From positions 35,764,679 to 35,828,678 of the forward strand of contig NC_091143.1 of assembly GCF_041381155.1 (NCBI RefSeq): 64,000 nt of DNA. The letters run 5' to 3'. Shown here in pieces: positions 23,701 to 33,935 of this stretch. The notes under the pieces were generated by a model that was not told the origin of the DNA, did no database searches, and saw only the letters and a program-made list of their open reading frames with translations. Each line of letters opens with the position of its first letter. Position 1 is the first letter of the stretch. The DNA comes from Argopecten irradians (Eukaryota; Mollusca; Bivalvia; Pectinida; Pectinidae). The position numbers and the translations under genes were made by a program.

Positions 23701-26301
23701 TAAACCATAAGTGTCTATAATGGGACTAATTCACGTACCACGTGATACCCGATAACGTTTGTGCGGGACTAGTATCTCCAGTGGTGATGGAACAAAGCTC
23801 TTTATAATCTTCCCGCTGAAATGACGTTATCCCGCGATAACGTCATTTGACGTCATTCCATCACCAATAGAAACAATAGTCCCGCACAAACGTCATCGGG
23901 TATCACGTGGTACGTGAATGAGTCCCATTAATGTGAGCAATACAGAATGGAAAAGGAAATGTATTCCGTCTTTGCATATTACAGAGTTAGCTCCCTTGCG
24001 GATAAGTGTTGATTGAAACGTCATTATTTTTTTTGCGCAATTCACGTCGTTTTCTCCGAAAGGTATGACGTTACGCTCGAAAACACATGACGTCACAATC
24101 GATACATTTTCGCAAGGGCAGATAACTCTGTAATAAGCAATCCAAACAGTACACCTTTATTTACAAGAAGTGTTATCGGTTTTACCTCGAGGAAGGTTTG
24201 AAATGATACATTTATTCATGTTGTGTAATTTCAGAGACGCGGGGACTTAAAGATCCGATACAAGTGGAGAATTTACAGGACCAGGCACAAATAATGCTTG
24301 GGCAACACATCCGGGCACATCATCCCACACAACCAATCAGGTAAAAACTAATGATTAGAAACCTATATAAAAGAGATTGGAAACCCATTTATTGCCTTCG
24401 CTGACTCTAGAGAGACTTCCGGTTGATAAGAATGTTCTTGTCCGCTTACTGTTGAACATATAAACATATTCTTTGTGTTACATAAATTATATGTTAACAT
24501 TAGGGTTTGAATTCACGAAGTTTTTTTATCAAGATGTTTTTTACCTTTTTTTTCTTAAGAGATGCTCCACTGCCGACAAATGGTATTTTTTTTCACTATC
24601 AAAATTAAGAGCAGACGATTTAGTATTTTTCTTCAGTTACAAAAGTTACTTACTTTACACTATTACCAACATTGAAAAGTTTGAGCTTCTAATTTTACTT
24701 CAAGTTAAAGATATGAAAAATAATTAATTGCATCCCGAAAAAATTCCGTGGCACTATATTCTATATGGGAATGAAGTATTGATTGTGCATGCACCAAAAG
24801 CAAAATAAATTATTTTATATATAAATTTTTGTGTTAATTAGTCAAATATATATACACGATAATACACCAATTATTGTTCAAATAAATGAATATCATTTAT
24901 GCTCTGTTTCGGCAGGTGGAGCATCTTAAGTTAAGAAATACATTCAAAACCGGTAAATCCCATTTTTTTAATATAATCAATCAAAAACTGATTTTTTCTT
25001 TTAAAAAATTGTTCACATACCATCTACTAAACTACGCAACAACGTTTGTGTATAATTTTTTATGGATTATATATAAAAATCTATGCACGTACAGGGGCAA
25101 ACCTCGCTGGTCAAAGGTAGTCTGTCCAATTCTCTCCCTGTATACCCTAGGCTAGCGAAATTGGTACAGGGTACCTCTGCATATTGTAAATTGGGCGGAG
25201 ATGCAATTTTTAGCTCTCAAAGCAGACAATAATCAGCATAATGATCTTTCAAGTATTTTTTTTTATTATCATCATTGAACTAATATCATAGTCACAAATA
25301 GTGGACTTGGCAGTAGGGTTTGTGAGAATGATCAACATATTGAGATGGATTCAAATCCTATATCATTTGTTAATTAATAGATCATAATAATATTTATTAT
25401 TATTATTTTGTTGGATTTGGTTCACCTTTTATCACTGATCAGTTTTTTATTCTCTCTTTGCCTCCATCCCCTAAAATAGCTGACCTGATTTGTCTTTCAT
25501 GATTTGACACACTTTAAGGATAAAAAATCTCTATTTTAAAATGATGTAATGTCCTTTGTAAAATAAAACTTGATCAAAAGTATAGCATTTCTTGACTTCC
25601 TCGTTCTAGTTAGTGTACAAAATTGCATAATCACTCATATATGGAATTTCGGTCTGAGCTCGTTTCTTTTTGCTAAAATATGTGTCACTGAATTTTATTA
25701 CCCTACATTGTAAAGCATGCATGCACGGTCACGTGGAATGGAATTATTTCGTTGAACAGAATGTGTGAACATAAATTGTATCACGTTGCCTGTTTCCTAT
25801 GATTTAGATACGATTATGTAATTTTATAGGTCAAATAAATATAAATATCGCATTTTGAAACAGAGCAACTTCTTAAATGACTTTACATCTTTGTGATGAA
25901 ATTGTCTTATCAGTTGCTTATTACACAAATTAATAAGTACGAAAAATTATCATCTTGAAAAGTCATAAAGTAAATTTTATTAAGACTTCTGCTTATTCGT
26001 TCTTTTATAAGACTTCTGATTTGGACGTTTACTTCTGATTGGACCAGCCCTGGAGTTTGCCTTTCAATCTTAATTTGTCATAATATAAATATTGCAATGA
26101 GTAATCTATAAATCTCTTATCCGATGCTTATTTACCACCAACGTCTAGGTTTTTCATTTGTTCTCCAGATTTGGACGCTTGCTCCTGATGTTGCCAGCCC
26201 TGAAATTCGTCTTACCAGATAAAGTGGAGAAAATCTTTTTCGGTCGAACAATAGGGAATACACCAATGGAGAAACTCTTATGCGACATGTTTAAAAGTTA
26301 A
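20406..26301 (+). CDS. NR2E3: NR2E3/PNR-like orphan nuclear receptor (frame damaged by indels in 5' exons)
   Basis: A group 2E nuclear receptor, a DNA-binding transcriptional repressor/activator of photoreceptor fate in other animals, acting in the nucleus. Seven exons are recognised: 20406-20700 (N-terminus and zinc finger 1), 21086-21188 (finger 2), 22167-~22375 (post-DBD linker), 22612-22838 (hinge and helix 3), 23409-23649, 24235-24340 and 26169-26301 (rest of the ligand-binding domain, stop TAA 26299-26301). Diagnostic stretches are [48 protein letters not shown] and the AF-2 end [14 protein letters not shown]. These favour NR2E3 over NR2E1/tailless. The first four exons need several 1-4-nt indel corrections to read through, exon 5 has a compensating -1/+1 pair, and the last two are clean. 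A recent pseudogene or consensus error are the two explanations; error is favoured because the hits cluster in homopolymers and introns keep good splice sites. Confidence 0.8.
21086..21188 (+). CDS. NR2E3: NR2E3-like exon: second zinc finger
   Basis: The exon runs from acceptor TTTCAG to donor GGATG|GTAAGT. The AG|G junction restores the Arg codon of the LIYR|CQ boundary, a conserved intron position in this family. Pieces of CQ..TGKCV, AHRN, CRLKK and MNMGMNKD are readable only after about four small indels. Confidence 0.65.
21211..21329. mobile_element. TA-flanked MITE, 'tactgtaaa' family
   Basis: TA|CTGTAAAAAAACTTATTTG at the left is matched in inverted orientation by 'cattttttacggta'-type sequence at the right (TA 21330-21331). 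It lies in the intron after the second finger exon. Related copies are 21563-21798 and 26497-26786. Confidence 0.5.
21563..21798. mobile_element. TA-flanked MITE, 'tactgtaaa' family
   Basis: The left end is TA|CCGTAAAACCAAACTTATT and the right end AATAAGGTGATTTACAG|TA, imperfect inverted repeats of about 20 bp. The interior includes 'cgcgaaaaataagg', typical of this family. Confidence 0.65.
22167..22375 (+). CDS. NR2E3: NR2E3-like exon: region after the DNA-binding domain
   Basis: The exon begins after 'cgaaaag' with the equivalent of VQNERQPRNT (one base missing at the start, one or two altered in the Glu-Arg codons). It continues into a poorly conserved linker rich in Arg and Ser. The 3' boundary is uncertain; a weak donor-like ACAA|GTGAAA lies near 22375. 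Confidence 0.5.
22612..22838 (+). CDS. NR2E3: NR2E3-like exon: hinge and ligand-binding helix 3
   Basis: The exon runs from acceptor TTATGCAG to donor CCATG|GTAAGT. The 3' half encodes the helix-3 signature of the family ([15 protein letters not shown]) but in more than one frame, needing about three 1-nt corrections. The next exon starts with the expected VILLEEAW. Confidence 0.6.
23409..23649 (+). CDS. NR2E3: NR2E3-like exon: ligand-binding domain, LLEEAW to LFKP
   Basis: The exon runs from acceptor CTACACAG to donor CCAG|GTATGT and ends in phase 1. It reads VILLEEAWS, then an out-of-frame stretch of about 30 nt, then [14 protein letters not shown] and [18 protein letters not shown] lost G after 'tggtcg' and an extra T before 'attcagtgg' compensate, hiding the conserved ELFLLCA. 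The total length stays in phase with the next exon. Confidence 0.85.
23720..23928. mobile_element. 209-bp TA-flanked MITE with ~75-bp inverted ends
   Basis: Ends ATGGGACTAATTCACGTACC... and ...GGTACGTGAATGAGTCCCAT are nearly perfect inverted repeats flanked by TA (23718-23719 and 23929-23930). The centre is itself palindromic (GACGTTATCCCGCGATAACGTC). It sits in the intron after exon 5. Confidence 0.8.
23977..24135. mobile_element. ~160-bp 'tattacagagttagctccc' MITE
   Basis: Left 'attacagagttagctccctt' and right 'aagggcagataactctgtaat' form imperfect terminal inverted repeats. This is a second MITE about 50 bp beyond the previous one, in the same intron. Confidence 0.7.
24235..24340 (+). CDS. 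NR2E3: NR2E3-like exon: ligand-binding domain, TRGLKDP region
   Basis: The exon runs from acceptor TTTCAG to donor ATCAG|GTAAAA, phase 1 in and phase 2 out. It reads cleanly: [18 protein letters not shown], then a helix ending HHPTQP, as in vertebrate NR2E3. No indel is needed. Confidence 0.9.
24341..26168 (+). other. last intron of the NR2E3-like gene
   Basis: This is a 1.8-kb AT-rich intron. Open frames at 24473-24727 and 24886-25155 are low complexity. Near its end (26018-26066) is a decayed copy of the start of the next exon. Confidence 0.6.
26018..26066 (+). pseudogene. decayed duplicate of the start of the last NR2E3-like exon
   Basis: 'gatttggacgtttacttctg' followed by 'attggaccagccctgg' mirrors the true exon start at 26168 ('gatttggacgcttgctcctg' followed by 'atgttgccagccctg'). 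It lies about 150 bp upstream, lacks a good acceptor and has indels. Confidence 0.6.
26169..26301 (+). CDS. NR2E3: NR2E3-like terminal coding exon (helices 10-12, AF-2)
   Basis: Acceptor TTCTCCAG with AG|A making Arg. It reads [30 protein letters not shown] then KS and TAA. The ending is the hallmark of NR2E3. The frame is clean. Confidence 0.92.
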
Positions 26302-26496
26302 AACTACATTGTATTCTGATAACGAAATATTACAAAAATATGTTACATGTATAGTACAATTGTCTTTGTTTTCAAAGTTAAACCAAGTAGATTTAAGATA
26401 CTGTCATCCCCCGGTAACCTAGTGTCAGATTTAAGTTATTTACTGAATATTGACTTATATAGTATATATATCGCCTGGGTTACCGAGGAAAATATA

Positions 26497-26786
26497 CTGT
26501 AAATCAACTTATTTTCGTTGTGACTTGATTTCGCAGCATTAATACCAAACACCATTTCACGGCGATTTCATTCAGCGATATGATATATTGCCATACACGT
26601 TTTAATGACTTACCCATGTATAATTGAAATGTTTTTTCGCGACGATGATTTTTTAAGTTCTAGTCACCGCGAAATTAGATCAATCGCAAAAAAAATCATA
26701 TTTGAAATGTTTTTCGCGACGATGATTTTTTAAAAATTCTAGTCACCGCGAAATTATATCATACGCAAAAATAATTCGGTTTACAG
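26497..26786. mobile_element. TA-flanked MITE in the NR2E3-like 3' region, with internal duplication
   Basis: TA|CTGTAAATCAACTTATTTTC at the left and 'aataattcggtttacag'|TA at the right are imperfect inverted ends. A segment with 'tttttcgcgacgatgatttt' and 'agtcaccgcgaaatta' occurs twice in tandem (about 26628 and 26704). Confidence 0.7.
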
Positions 26787-26893
26787 TAACATACAATAGA
26801 ACCTTCCCACATTATTTGCTCTCAGGCTTTCCCAGCGGGAGTGATCTCCACGTAGAAGTTTCTTTACTGTTAGTTGTACATACTGGTATATGA

Positions 26894-26899
26894 AATAAA
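26894..26899 (+). terminator. candidate polyadenylation signal AATAAA
   Basis: First canonical AATAAA downstream of the NR2E3-like stop codon, about 590 nt away. If used, the 3' UTR would contain the MITE at 26497-26786. Confidence 0.35.
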
Positions 26900-27190
26900 C
26901 ACTGACTTTAACAACATGCTAGATTTTTTTAATGTCATTGTTCATTTTTCTTGCAAAAGGAAAATGTCGCAAATGTTTCTAAATTCGCGAAAATCATATG
27001 AGTAATGAAGAAATGCACGATCTGAGAGTATTTACAACTTCAAATGAAAAAATGGGATACAGTGTTACCATGTTATTATTATTCATTGTTATTATTTTGA
27101 TAAATATAACTAATTATGCCCAAGTTTATGATTTAGGAATATACTTCCCAAGTTGATAAAATGATCGACAAGTCAATATCTACATAAAAG

Positions 27191-28236
27191 TAGACTGGCC
27201 ACCCGTCTCTAAAATAAAAAAAATCACTGAAATTTGGCTTGATTATTTTTGTCTCTACTACATGTTTGATTCTAGATATAGTTTCAAAACAAGGGGGAGA
27301 TAATCTAGTAAAGTACTCCGCTGAGAGAGTCTTGTCAACAATTTTGGGTCTGGTGGCCAGTCTAGGGGGAGATAATCTAGTAAAGAACTCTGCTGAGAAA
27401 GTCTTATCAACAACTTAGGGTCTGGTGGCCAGTCTAGGGGGAGATAATCTAGTAAAGAACTCTGCTGAGAAAGTCTTATCAACAACTTAGGGTCTGGTGG
27501 CCAGTCTAGGGGGAGATAATCTAGTAAAGAACTCTGCTGAGAAAGTCTTATCAACAACTTAGGGTCTGGTGGCCAGTCTAGGGGGAGATAATCTAGTAAA
27601 GAACTCTGCTGAGAAAGTCTTATCAACAACTTAGGGTCTGGTGGCCAGTCTAGGGGGAGATAATCTAGTAAAGAACTCTGCTGAGAAAGTCTTATCAACA
27701 ACTTAGGGTCTGGTGGCCAGTCTAGGGGGAGATAATCTAGTAAAGAACTCTGCTGAGAAAGTCTTATCAACAACTTAGGGTCTGGTGGCCATGTCTAGGG
27801 GGAGATAATCTAGAGTAAAGAACTCTGCTGAGAAAGTCTTATCAACAATTTATCGTCTGGTGGCCATTCAGGGGGAGATAATCTAGTAAAGAACTCTATG
27901 CTGAGAAAGTCTTATTAACAACTTATGGTCTGGTGGCCATGTCTAGGGGGGAGATAATCTAGTAAAGAACTCTGCTGAGAAAGTCTTTTCGACAACTTAG
28001 GGTCTGGTGGCCAGTTCTAGGGGGAGAGATAATCTAGTAAAGAACTCTGCTGAGAAAGTCTTATCAACAACTTAGGGTCTGGTGGCCAGTCTAGGGGGAG
28101 ATAATCTAGTAAAGAACTCTGCTGAGAAAGTCTTATCAACAACTTAGGGTCTGGTGGCCAGTCTAGGGGGGATGATAATCTAGTAAAGAACTCTGCTGAG
28201 AAAGTCTTTTCGACAACTTGGGGTCTGGTGGCCAGT
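27191..28236 (+). mobile_element. TIR element carrying a 72-bp tandem array (~13 units)
   Basis: GACTGGCCACC near 27193 and GGTGGCCAGTC near 28226-28236 are perfect 11-bp inverted ends. Between them, 72-bp units ('gggggagataatctagtaaa' then 'gaactctgctgagaaagtct' then 'tatcaacaacttagggtctg' then 'gtggccagtcta') repeat from about 27290, six of them virtually identical at 27361-27790. The junction of every unit recreates the 'gtggccagtct' end motif. Since 72 is 24 codons, the minus strand has a 171-codon open frame (27258-27773) of identical 24-residue blocks; it has no coding evidence and is treated as an artefact. Confidence 0.75.
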
Positions 28237-29196
28237 CAAACATGAAAGGAACATTGTTTATTAGTATTGTTACAAACGTAAACAATATATGATGAAGCAA
28301 GGCAGCTAAGGTATGGTAGACCTGGTTAGTCCATTAAGGAATATATCACTGTTTTCTATGTAAAATAATGAATTGTTTGAATACGTGTTGTCAAGTACGT
28401 TACTCCTATTAAATGTGTGCAATATGACAGTGCTTATGTGTTATATTTTTAACAGTCTTAGATTCATAAGAATTTATAATTTATATGATCCATAGAAATG
28501 ATTTTGATTTTACTTTGAATTTATCTTGGCCTTTTATTTCGGATTATTAATATACTAGCTTAATACCGTTTTTCCTCATAGTGACAAAGTTAAGAACTAG
28601 ATAATTAAACATTTATTTTCATGTCGTCTCAGCTCATCGTTAAAAATATAAAGACATGTTTTAAAACAACTGAAATTATCAAAATTATAATTTTACCATT
28701 TGTTATAGCTTTTGAGTGTGTTTAGATGTTTATTGTTTATTTTTGGTTTTTGGTTTTAAATTTCATTATTTCTAATATGGTTGCCACAACAGTCAGTTTG
28801 TTCTTATAGCACCACAGCTGTGATCAAAAAGGAAGTTTTAATGTGATAATATATGATGACTGTGTTAATGTCTTTGAAAGAAAACATGAAAGTGAACATG
28901 TTGTAAAAATATACAGATGTGCATGCATTAAAGTTATATGTGCCGCATTTTTGACACTCGCGAATTAAGATGAGCTTTTAATATGTTATTCATCACCAAA
29001 AGTTATTGACATTTTGAGAAATCCAGTACTTTCAATACATAGGTTTTAATTTTATATGAACAAATAAGAGCTGAAAATGATTTTTGGCAGTACTGGCAAA
29101 ATCATTATATTTTCATCTATATTGAAGTGAAATGAGTACATACGGTAAGACCATGAAGCCAAAGCGAGGTCTACATTTTAATTTCCATATAAACAT
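28237..29196. other. intergenic, no feature recognised
   Basis: AT-rich; no supported gene or paired repeat ends. Confidence 0.35.
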
Positions 29197-29205
29197 ACAT
29201 AAGGC

Positions 29206-29522
29206 CATCCTCGATACTCCAGGGCTTCCGATCACTTACGATATCTACACCCCTGGACTATCTCGTAGTGAAATTAAAGGCAGTTCAGCCGAAAACATTT
29301 GACCAATCACAGGCCAGCAAAGATTTCCTTTGAAGACTACAGAGAGAGCGATGACTAATATCAAAGCCACACAGTCGACCACAGTGTACCGTTATACGGC
29401 TCTTTTGATGTACATCAAATGACTAAGTTACCTGTTCTATTCTGTTGCCTCCAGTTTTACTATGAGATAGTCCAGGGGTGTAGAGATCGTAAGTGATCGG
29501 AACCCCTGGAGTATCGAGGATG
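29206..29522. mobile_element. 317-bp MITE with ~70-bp TIRs and a 9-bp target duplication
   Basis: Begins CATCCTCGATACTCCAGGG and ends CCCTGGAGTATCGAGGATG, with inverted repeats of about 70 bp. It is flanked on both sides by ACATAAGGC (29197-29205 and 29523-29531). A 9-bp duplication is characteristic of Mutator-like transposons, so a MULE-derived MITE is inferred. Older copies lie at 15376-15470 and 16929-19312. Confidence 0.85.
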
Positions 29523-29531
29523 ACATAAGGC

Positions 29532-32028
29532 ATAAAAAACAACAGTTTACAGTACATAATCTCTGTGTTGTTGCTTCAGTTTATAAGACATCTGAAAGCA
29601 TTTGAATGCTTTTCTCGCCTTTATTCACCAAACCTTATGGATTTCAATAATTTACAGAAGAAAAATCAAATGTCAAAATTTTCGCTCAATTACGGCACGT
29701 ATAACATTAACCAACAATATACATTTATTTATTCATTAACACATACATGTGATTCGACCGTGCATTCAACGAAAGTCGACTTGTACAAGAAATATCAAAA
29801 ACAAATCGAGACTTTGTTCAGACAGTATAATGTGACATGTAAGACAAAAATGATTTTTTTACGCTTACCACTGAATCGATTTCAAATACTTGCTTCCCGA
29901 ACAGACAACCCAAGGGGAACAACTCTATAATGCATATGGACTACATCCTGACAACACATATTGGTTTTAAGATTACGAAAGCGGATTTGCCTAAGGTTTT
30001 CTTTTTAACATGTTCAGAAGGTGACAATAAATGTAGTACATATATTAACGTTTTTTTTTTTAATTACAACTTTATCTTTTCTCACAAAAAAAATCTTCAA
30101 TATGCATAAAAAAACAGTTTTTCCTTCAAAGAAGGAATCCCACACCAATTTCCATATTTAAATCGATTATTCAACCTTTCAACCCTATCATATCAATTTC
30201 AGATATATTCATCATTTACTCTTTATTTCATATCACCCATTCATATCCTTTCAAACTAAAATAATATATAATCAACGTTCAGCTAATACCTTTTGCGACT
30301 CTTCAAAATTATCCATCTCATTTTACATTTCCATTTTAAAAATTTATAGTCGTTTCTGAAAGGTAGACTGGTGGGCCTTTATTTGTACAATTATTTTATG
30401 ACATTTCTTGGCCGGGTTATCTATCTTTGACTGCATTCACATAATTGGTACCGTACGTCTAAAGCATTAGGACATTAAATTGTTATCGAAATCCGCTCCC
30501 CCCCCCCCCCCCAACTTAAAAAACAAATAATAATAAAAAAAAACTGGAACATAGAGGATGATTTATGAAATTGTGAATTTTCTCAAAATAGTTTAACAAT
30601 ATCTAATCTATTAGTGTTAATTAACAGTCAATGTGAATTTAACATAAAACAAGGTTTAGTATGGAGAGATGAGCATCGCAGAATTGTAGGAAGACAAAGT
30701 CACAATCCCAAAGAATAGGTTACGTAAGCAGAAATGAGTTTTATTATCTTACACTCACTATTCCAGGGCTCGTCTGAAAAAAACTTTCTGACAGAGATCA
30801 TTGTCGACAAAGAAAAAGACTGTACAAGGTAAAAAAAAAAAAAAAAAAAACATTACAAAAGTTGTAACAATAGGTTCAGTTTGTGTCACTCCGTTTATCA
30901 TATCAAAATAACACTCCGTGTACCAACGTTTCCATTAATAGCGTTCAAAGAGGTTGATGCAACTTTGTTGAAAGTAATTTGAGTCTTATTTCAGCACTTA
31001 CCTATCTTTCAGGGCAATCTTCCAGGTTAAGATATATTTAACGTTAATGTCATAGGAGAGTAAAAAAAAAGAAGATATAAAGTATGTTATGTCCAGTATT
31101 TTGCCACAGTATAATTATCATTTATTCTATCTATAGTACCTAATGCCAGATATACATAACATCACGTTAAAAGCTTGATTCCAATCCAACTCTTCTTTTT
31201 ATTACTTTCAGAGTAAATATAAAAAACAAAATAAACTATTTCTTCCGTAATTTAATAATTGAAGATATATTACTGTGACTCAACTTCTCCAGTGCACATG
31301 CGAGCTATATTTAGAAAACGTGACATCATCCCTTCGTTAGAAAAACATACCATGACCTATGCATCAAGTCTAGTGCACTAGACTGGCTAAATAAACACTA
31401 CCTGGCTTTATAGCTGGTGCATAACATCATGGACGCTCACACGACCTAACGAAACATCAGTAATTAACACCGAAACGTAGATATAAATACATTTTACAGC
31501 ATAATATAAACGATGATTTGATATCATCTTTATTGGTGTCTTACGTACATCCCTGCTGAGAATATACATATAGCGGAATATAAATATAGCGGAAAGAATT
31601 CCACTGTGTTATGGAGAAATAAACATAGTGTGGACGAATTATTCACGTCATTTATTAATTCACGGTTTCAATCCGAAAGGTAATTAATATATAGGTTCCC
31701 GCCCTCAATTAACGATGGAATCTTGATACAAAGTGATTTACATATCGAAACAAAACAAATACAAATCGCATGGTAAGTCTCCCTAACGGTACTAACATAC
31801 GGAAACTTCCGTACGTTTTGTCAAGAAGTAAAGATGACGTAAGAAAATGTTGAAGTTGAAATTTGGAATTTAATGATGATAACTTTGACTTGACGGGATG
31901 GCTATTCTGGAGTGTCCAGAATATAGCCGATGTGTTCCGTACAAAGTCGGAGACCTAACTGCTTTACAAATAAAATATTTCATGCATGTACTTTACAAAT
32001 CATTGGCAGAATTAAAATATTTCATCGA
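29532..32028. other. intergenic, no gene supported
   Basis: AT-rich stretch with a 14-15-nt C run near 30499 and A runs near 30830. A 121-codon plus-strand open frame (29565-29930) has no family resemblance. A 13-bp-arm hairpin lies at 31901-31930 (GGCTATTCTGG...CCAGAATATAGCC). Confidence 0.35.
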
Positions 32029-33350
32029 TTTTATCTCAAATGTCACAAACGTAAATATGGATCTAGAATATACTTAGGAATGTCAAATTAACACAATCGT
32101 AAACTGTTACAGCAATAATTAAGCAAGTTCAAATTGTGATTATTCGTCGGTGTTCATAGGAAATGTGTGGTCGCTGGCGTCGTGAATTATTTTGTGGTTG
32201 GTTTCGTGGTCCGGGGAAAACATTCGGTCTGGTAGTATTTGGAGCGCTGTAGTAACTTAGTTGTTTTTTTGGAGTACGGCTTGTGATTATGTTTTGTTTC
32301 TGTTTTAATTCCACGTCCTTCTCCCGAAATTATTGAACTTTAAATTAGAAATCTGTCGCTGCGCTCTGTTCTATTTTGTTTCGCGGTTGTTTGTAATGTA
32401 CTGATTGTTTCATCTTTGCTTTTCATAATTTTCTTTCTGTTGTCCAATGCTTTTTCTAGTTCTTTGATTTGAGACCCACGATAAATTGGTTTTATTCACA
32501 ATTTTGACGCTGCGCGCACATTCCTCTTCTAGAATTTCGTTTGATCTTTGTAATTTTGCACACTTTTCTGATATTTTGGAGATGGTAATTTTGGTACGAA
32601 CAAGTTTTGACTGTAATGAAATTATCTGGTTGCTGTAGTTAGAGTCTTTCTGGAAATCGTTTTGAAGTTCATTCACTAGTTCACAATGTCACTGAATGGA
32701 AAAAATACACAATACCTTTTGGTTTCTCGGAATATTCCTGAGAACCCGTTCAGAATCTCGCCGCCGTTCTAGATGTTGACTTGGCCTTTTTCTTTGGTGC
32801 AGTGCGAATAACGACTTACTGTCGCGAAGAGAATTTTTTCGGGACAGGAACAGGATGGATAGGCAGTTGTCGCTGACAGGTCCAGGGATAATATCCTGTT
32901 GTAGCCAACATTTGTTAGTACAATGTCCGGTTCGATTAAAACACATTCTCGAAAAGTGGCCAATGTTTCCACATCGGAAACAGTAACATCCGTTTGCTGG
33001 ACAACACATCGGATGGTTAGGGGCGAAGTGGCCTCCACATCTATAGCATAATGCCATCTGAATGGTTACAGTCAAAACGTTACCCTGGTTAACTCCAAAG
33101 TATGGCGAACACAGTCTGGTTAAAATCCAGTCACGTGTGATTCCGAATAGAGTTGGTCCTTCTTTGAGTCACTCGGCGGGAAATTGCCAGAGGATATACA
33201 CATTTATCACACATAAGACTTTTTTATCTCAAATGTCACAAACGTTGGAAATATGATCAAGAATATAACCTTAGGAACTGTCAAATTACACACAATAGTA
33301 TTAACTGATAATTGATTGTTAAAATTTAGCAACTATAGAACGCAAGTTCA
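32029..33350 (-). mobile_element. decayed zinc-knuckle element flanked by ~110-bp direct repeats
   Basis: Similar direct repeats lie at 32029-32135 and 33222-33350 ('tttatctcaaatgtcacaaa' then 'aatata...cttagga', 'tgtcaaatta', 'gcaagttcaaa'). Between them, on the minus strand, follow a CCHC zinc-knuckle frame, a coiled-coil frame and a basic frame, in different reading frames. This resembles a gag-only, terminal-repeat element or a segmentally duplicated host gene remnant. No polymerase, integrase or protease motif is present. Confidence 0.45.
32689..33075 (-). pseudogene. CCHC zinc-knuckle protein fragment (retroelement gag-like)
   Basis: The first 45 residues hold two metal-binding patterns: C10-x2-C13-x7-H21-x2-C24 and a canonical knuckle C32-x2-C35-x4-H40-x4-C45, followed by more Cys. 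CCHC knuckles bind nucleic acid in retroelement Gag and some host proteins. After about residue 55 the sequence loses pattern. The frame that follows on the same strand (32410-32676) is rich in heptad-like Leu/Ile/Lys/Glu and looks like a coiled coil, and another (32129-32314) is basic and Pro/Asn-rich. All three probably come from one original protein split by frameshifts. Confidence 0.5.
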
Positions 33351-33930
33351 AAGCACTTTAAAATTTATCACAAAATTCTTTGTTGATAGTATGTCTATAC
33401 TAGCTTATACCATGCATGTAACCTTGAGCTAAATAGTTCAAATAAAGTCAAATATAATACATTTTTATATAAATAAAGTTTATTACCAACTTATTCACTT
33501 ACTTAGATAGCTTACTTTAAAAGTAAAATTTTTAACTTTTTTTTACATTTATGGATATTTTATTAAAGTTACATTTTTATCTGTTTCTCATATAATGTCC
33601 ATAAAAATGTGTGTTATTCAACTAGTTGTTTGCTAAACTGTTTTAAACCGTGTATCTTTGACAACGACTTCGACTAATGTAATAAACACCATTTGTAGCT
33701 CTGAAGACGTCACCATTATCTGTTAAAAGTCTTTTGAGATACAATATTGCTGCTTATCTTATTTGTTTGTCACATATATGTAATCGATATGTTTTGTATA
33801 TTTGTTGGCGTTTTGAGTCAAAAATAGTTATCTAAATAAAGTCAATTACCAGTACAGGAACACAAAATCTACATAGCGGATCAAACGTCCTCTGTAAAGA
33901 CCACTCAATAAGAAGGGGAAAATGATCCTG
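33351..33930. other. intergenic, no feature recognised
   Basis: AT-rich; nothing recognised. Confidence 0.3.
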
Positions 33931-33935
33931 ATAGC

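Noticed and set aside
24473-25155. Plus-strand frames in the last NR2E3 intron
   Set aside because: Phe/Tyr/Leu-rich AT-driven frames; splicing of the flanking exons is in phase without them.
27258-27773. 171-codon minus-strand frame of identical 24-residue blocks
   Set aside because: Product of the 72-bp tandem unit; identical blocks mean recent expansion, not selection on protein.
27288-28236. Regular repeats considered as a CRISPR array
   Set aside because: Units are contiguous without unique spacers, in a eukaryotic genome with no cas genes.
29565-29930. 121-codon plus-strand frame
   Set aside because: No family signature, AT-driven composition, no splice or promoter support.
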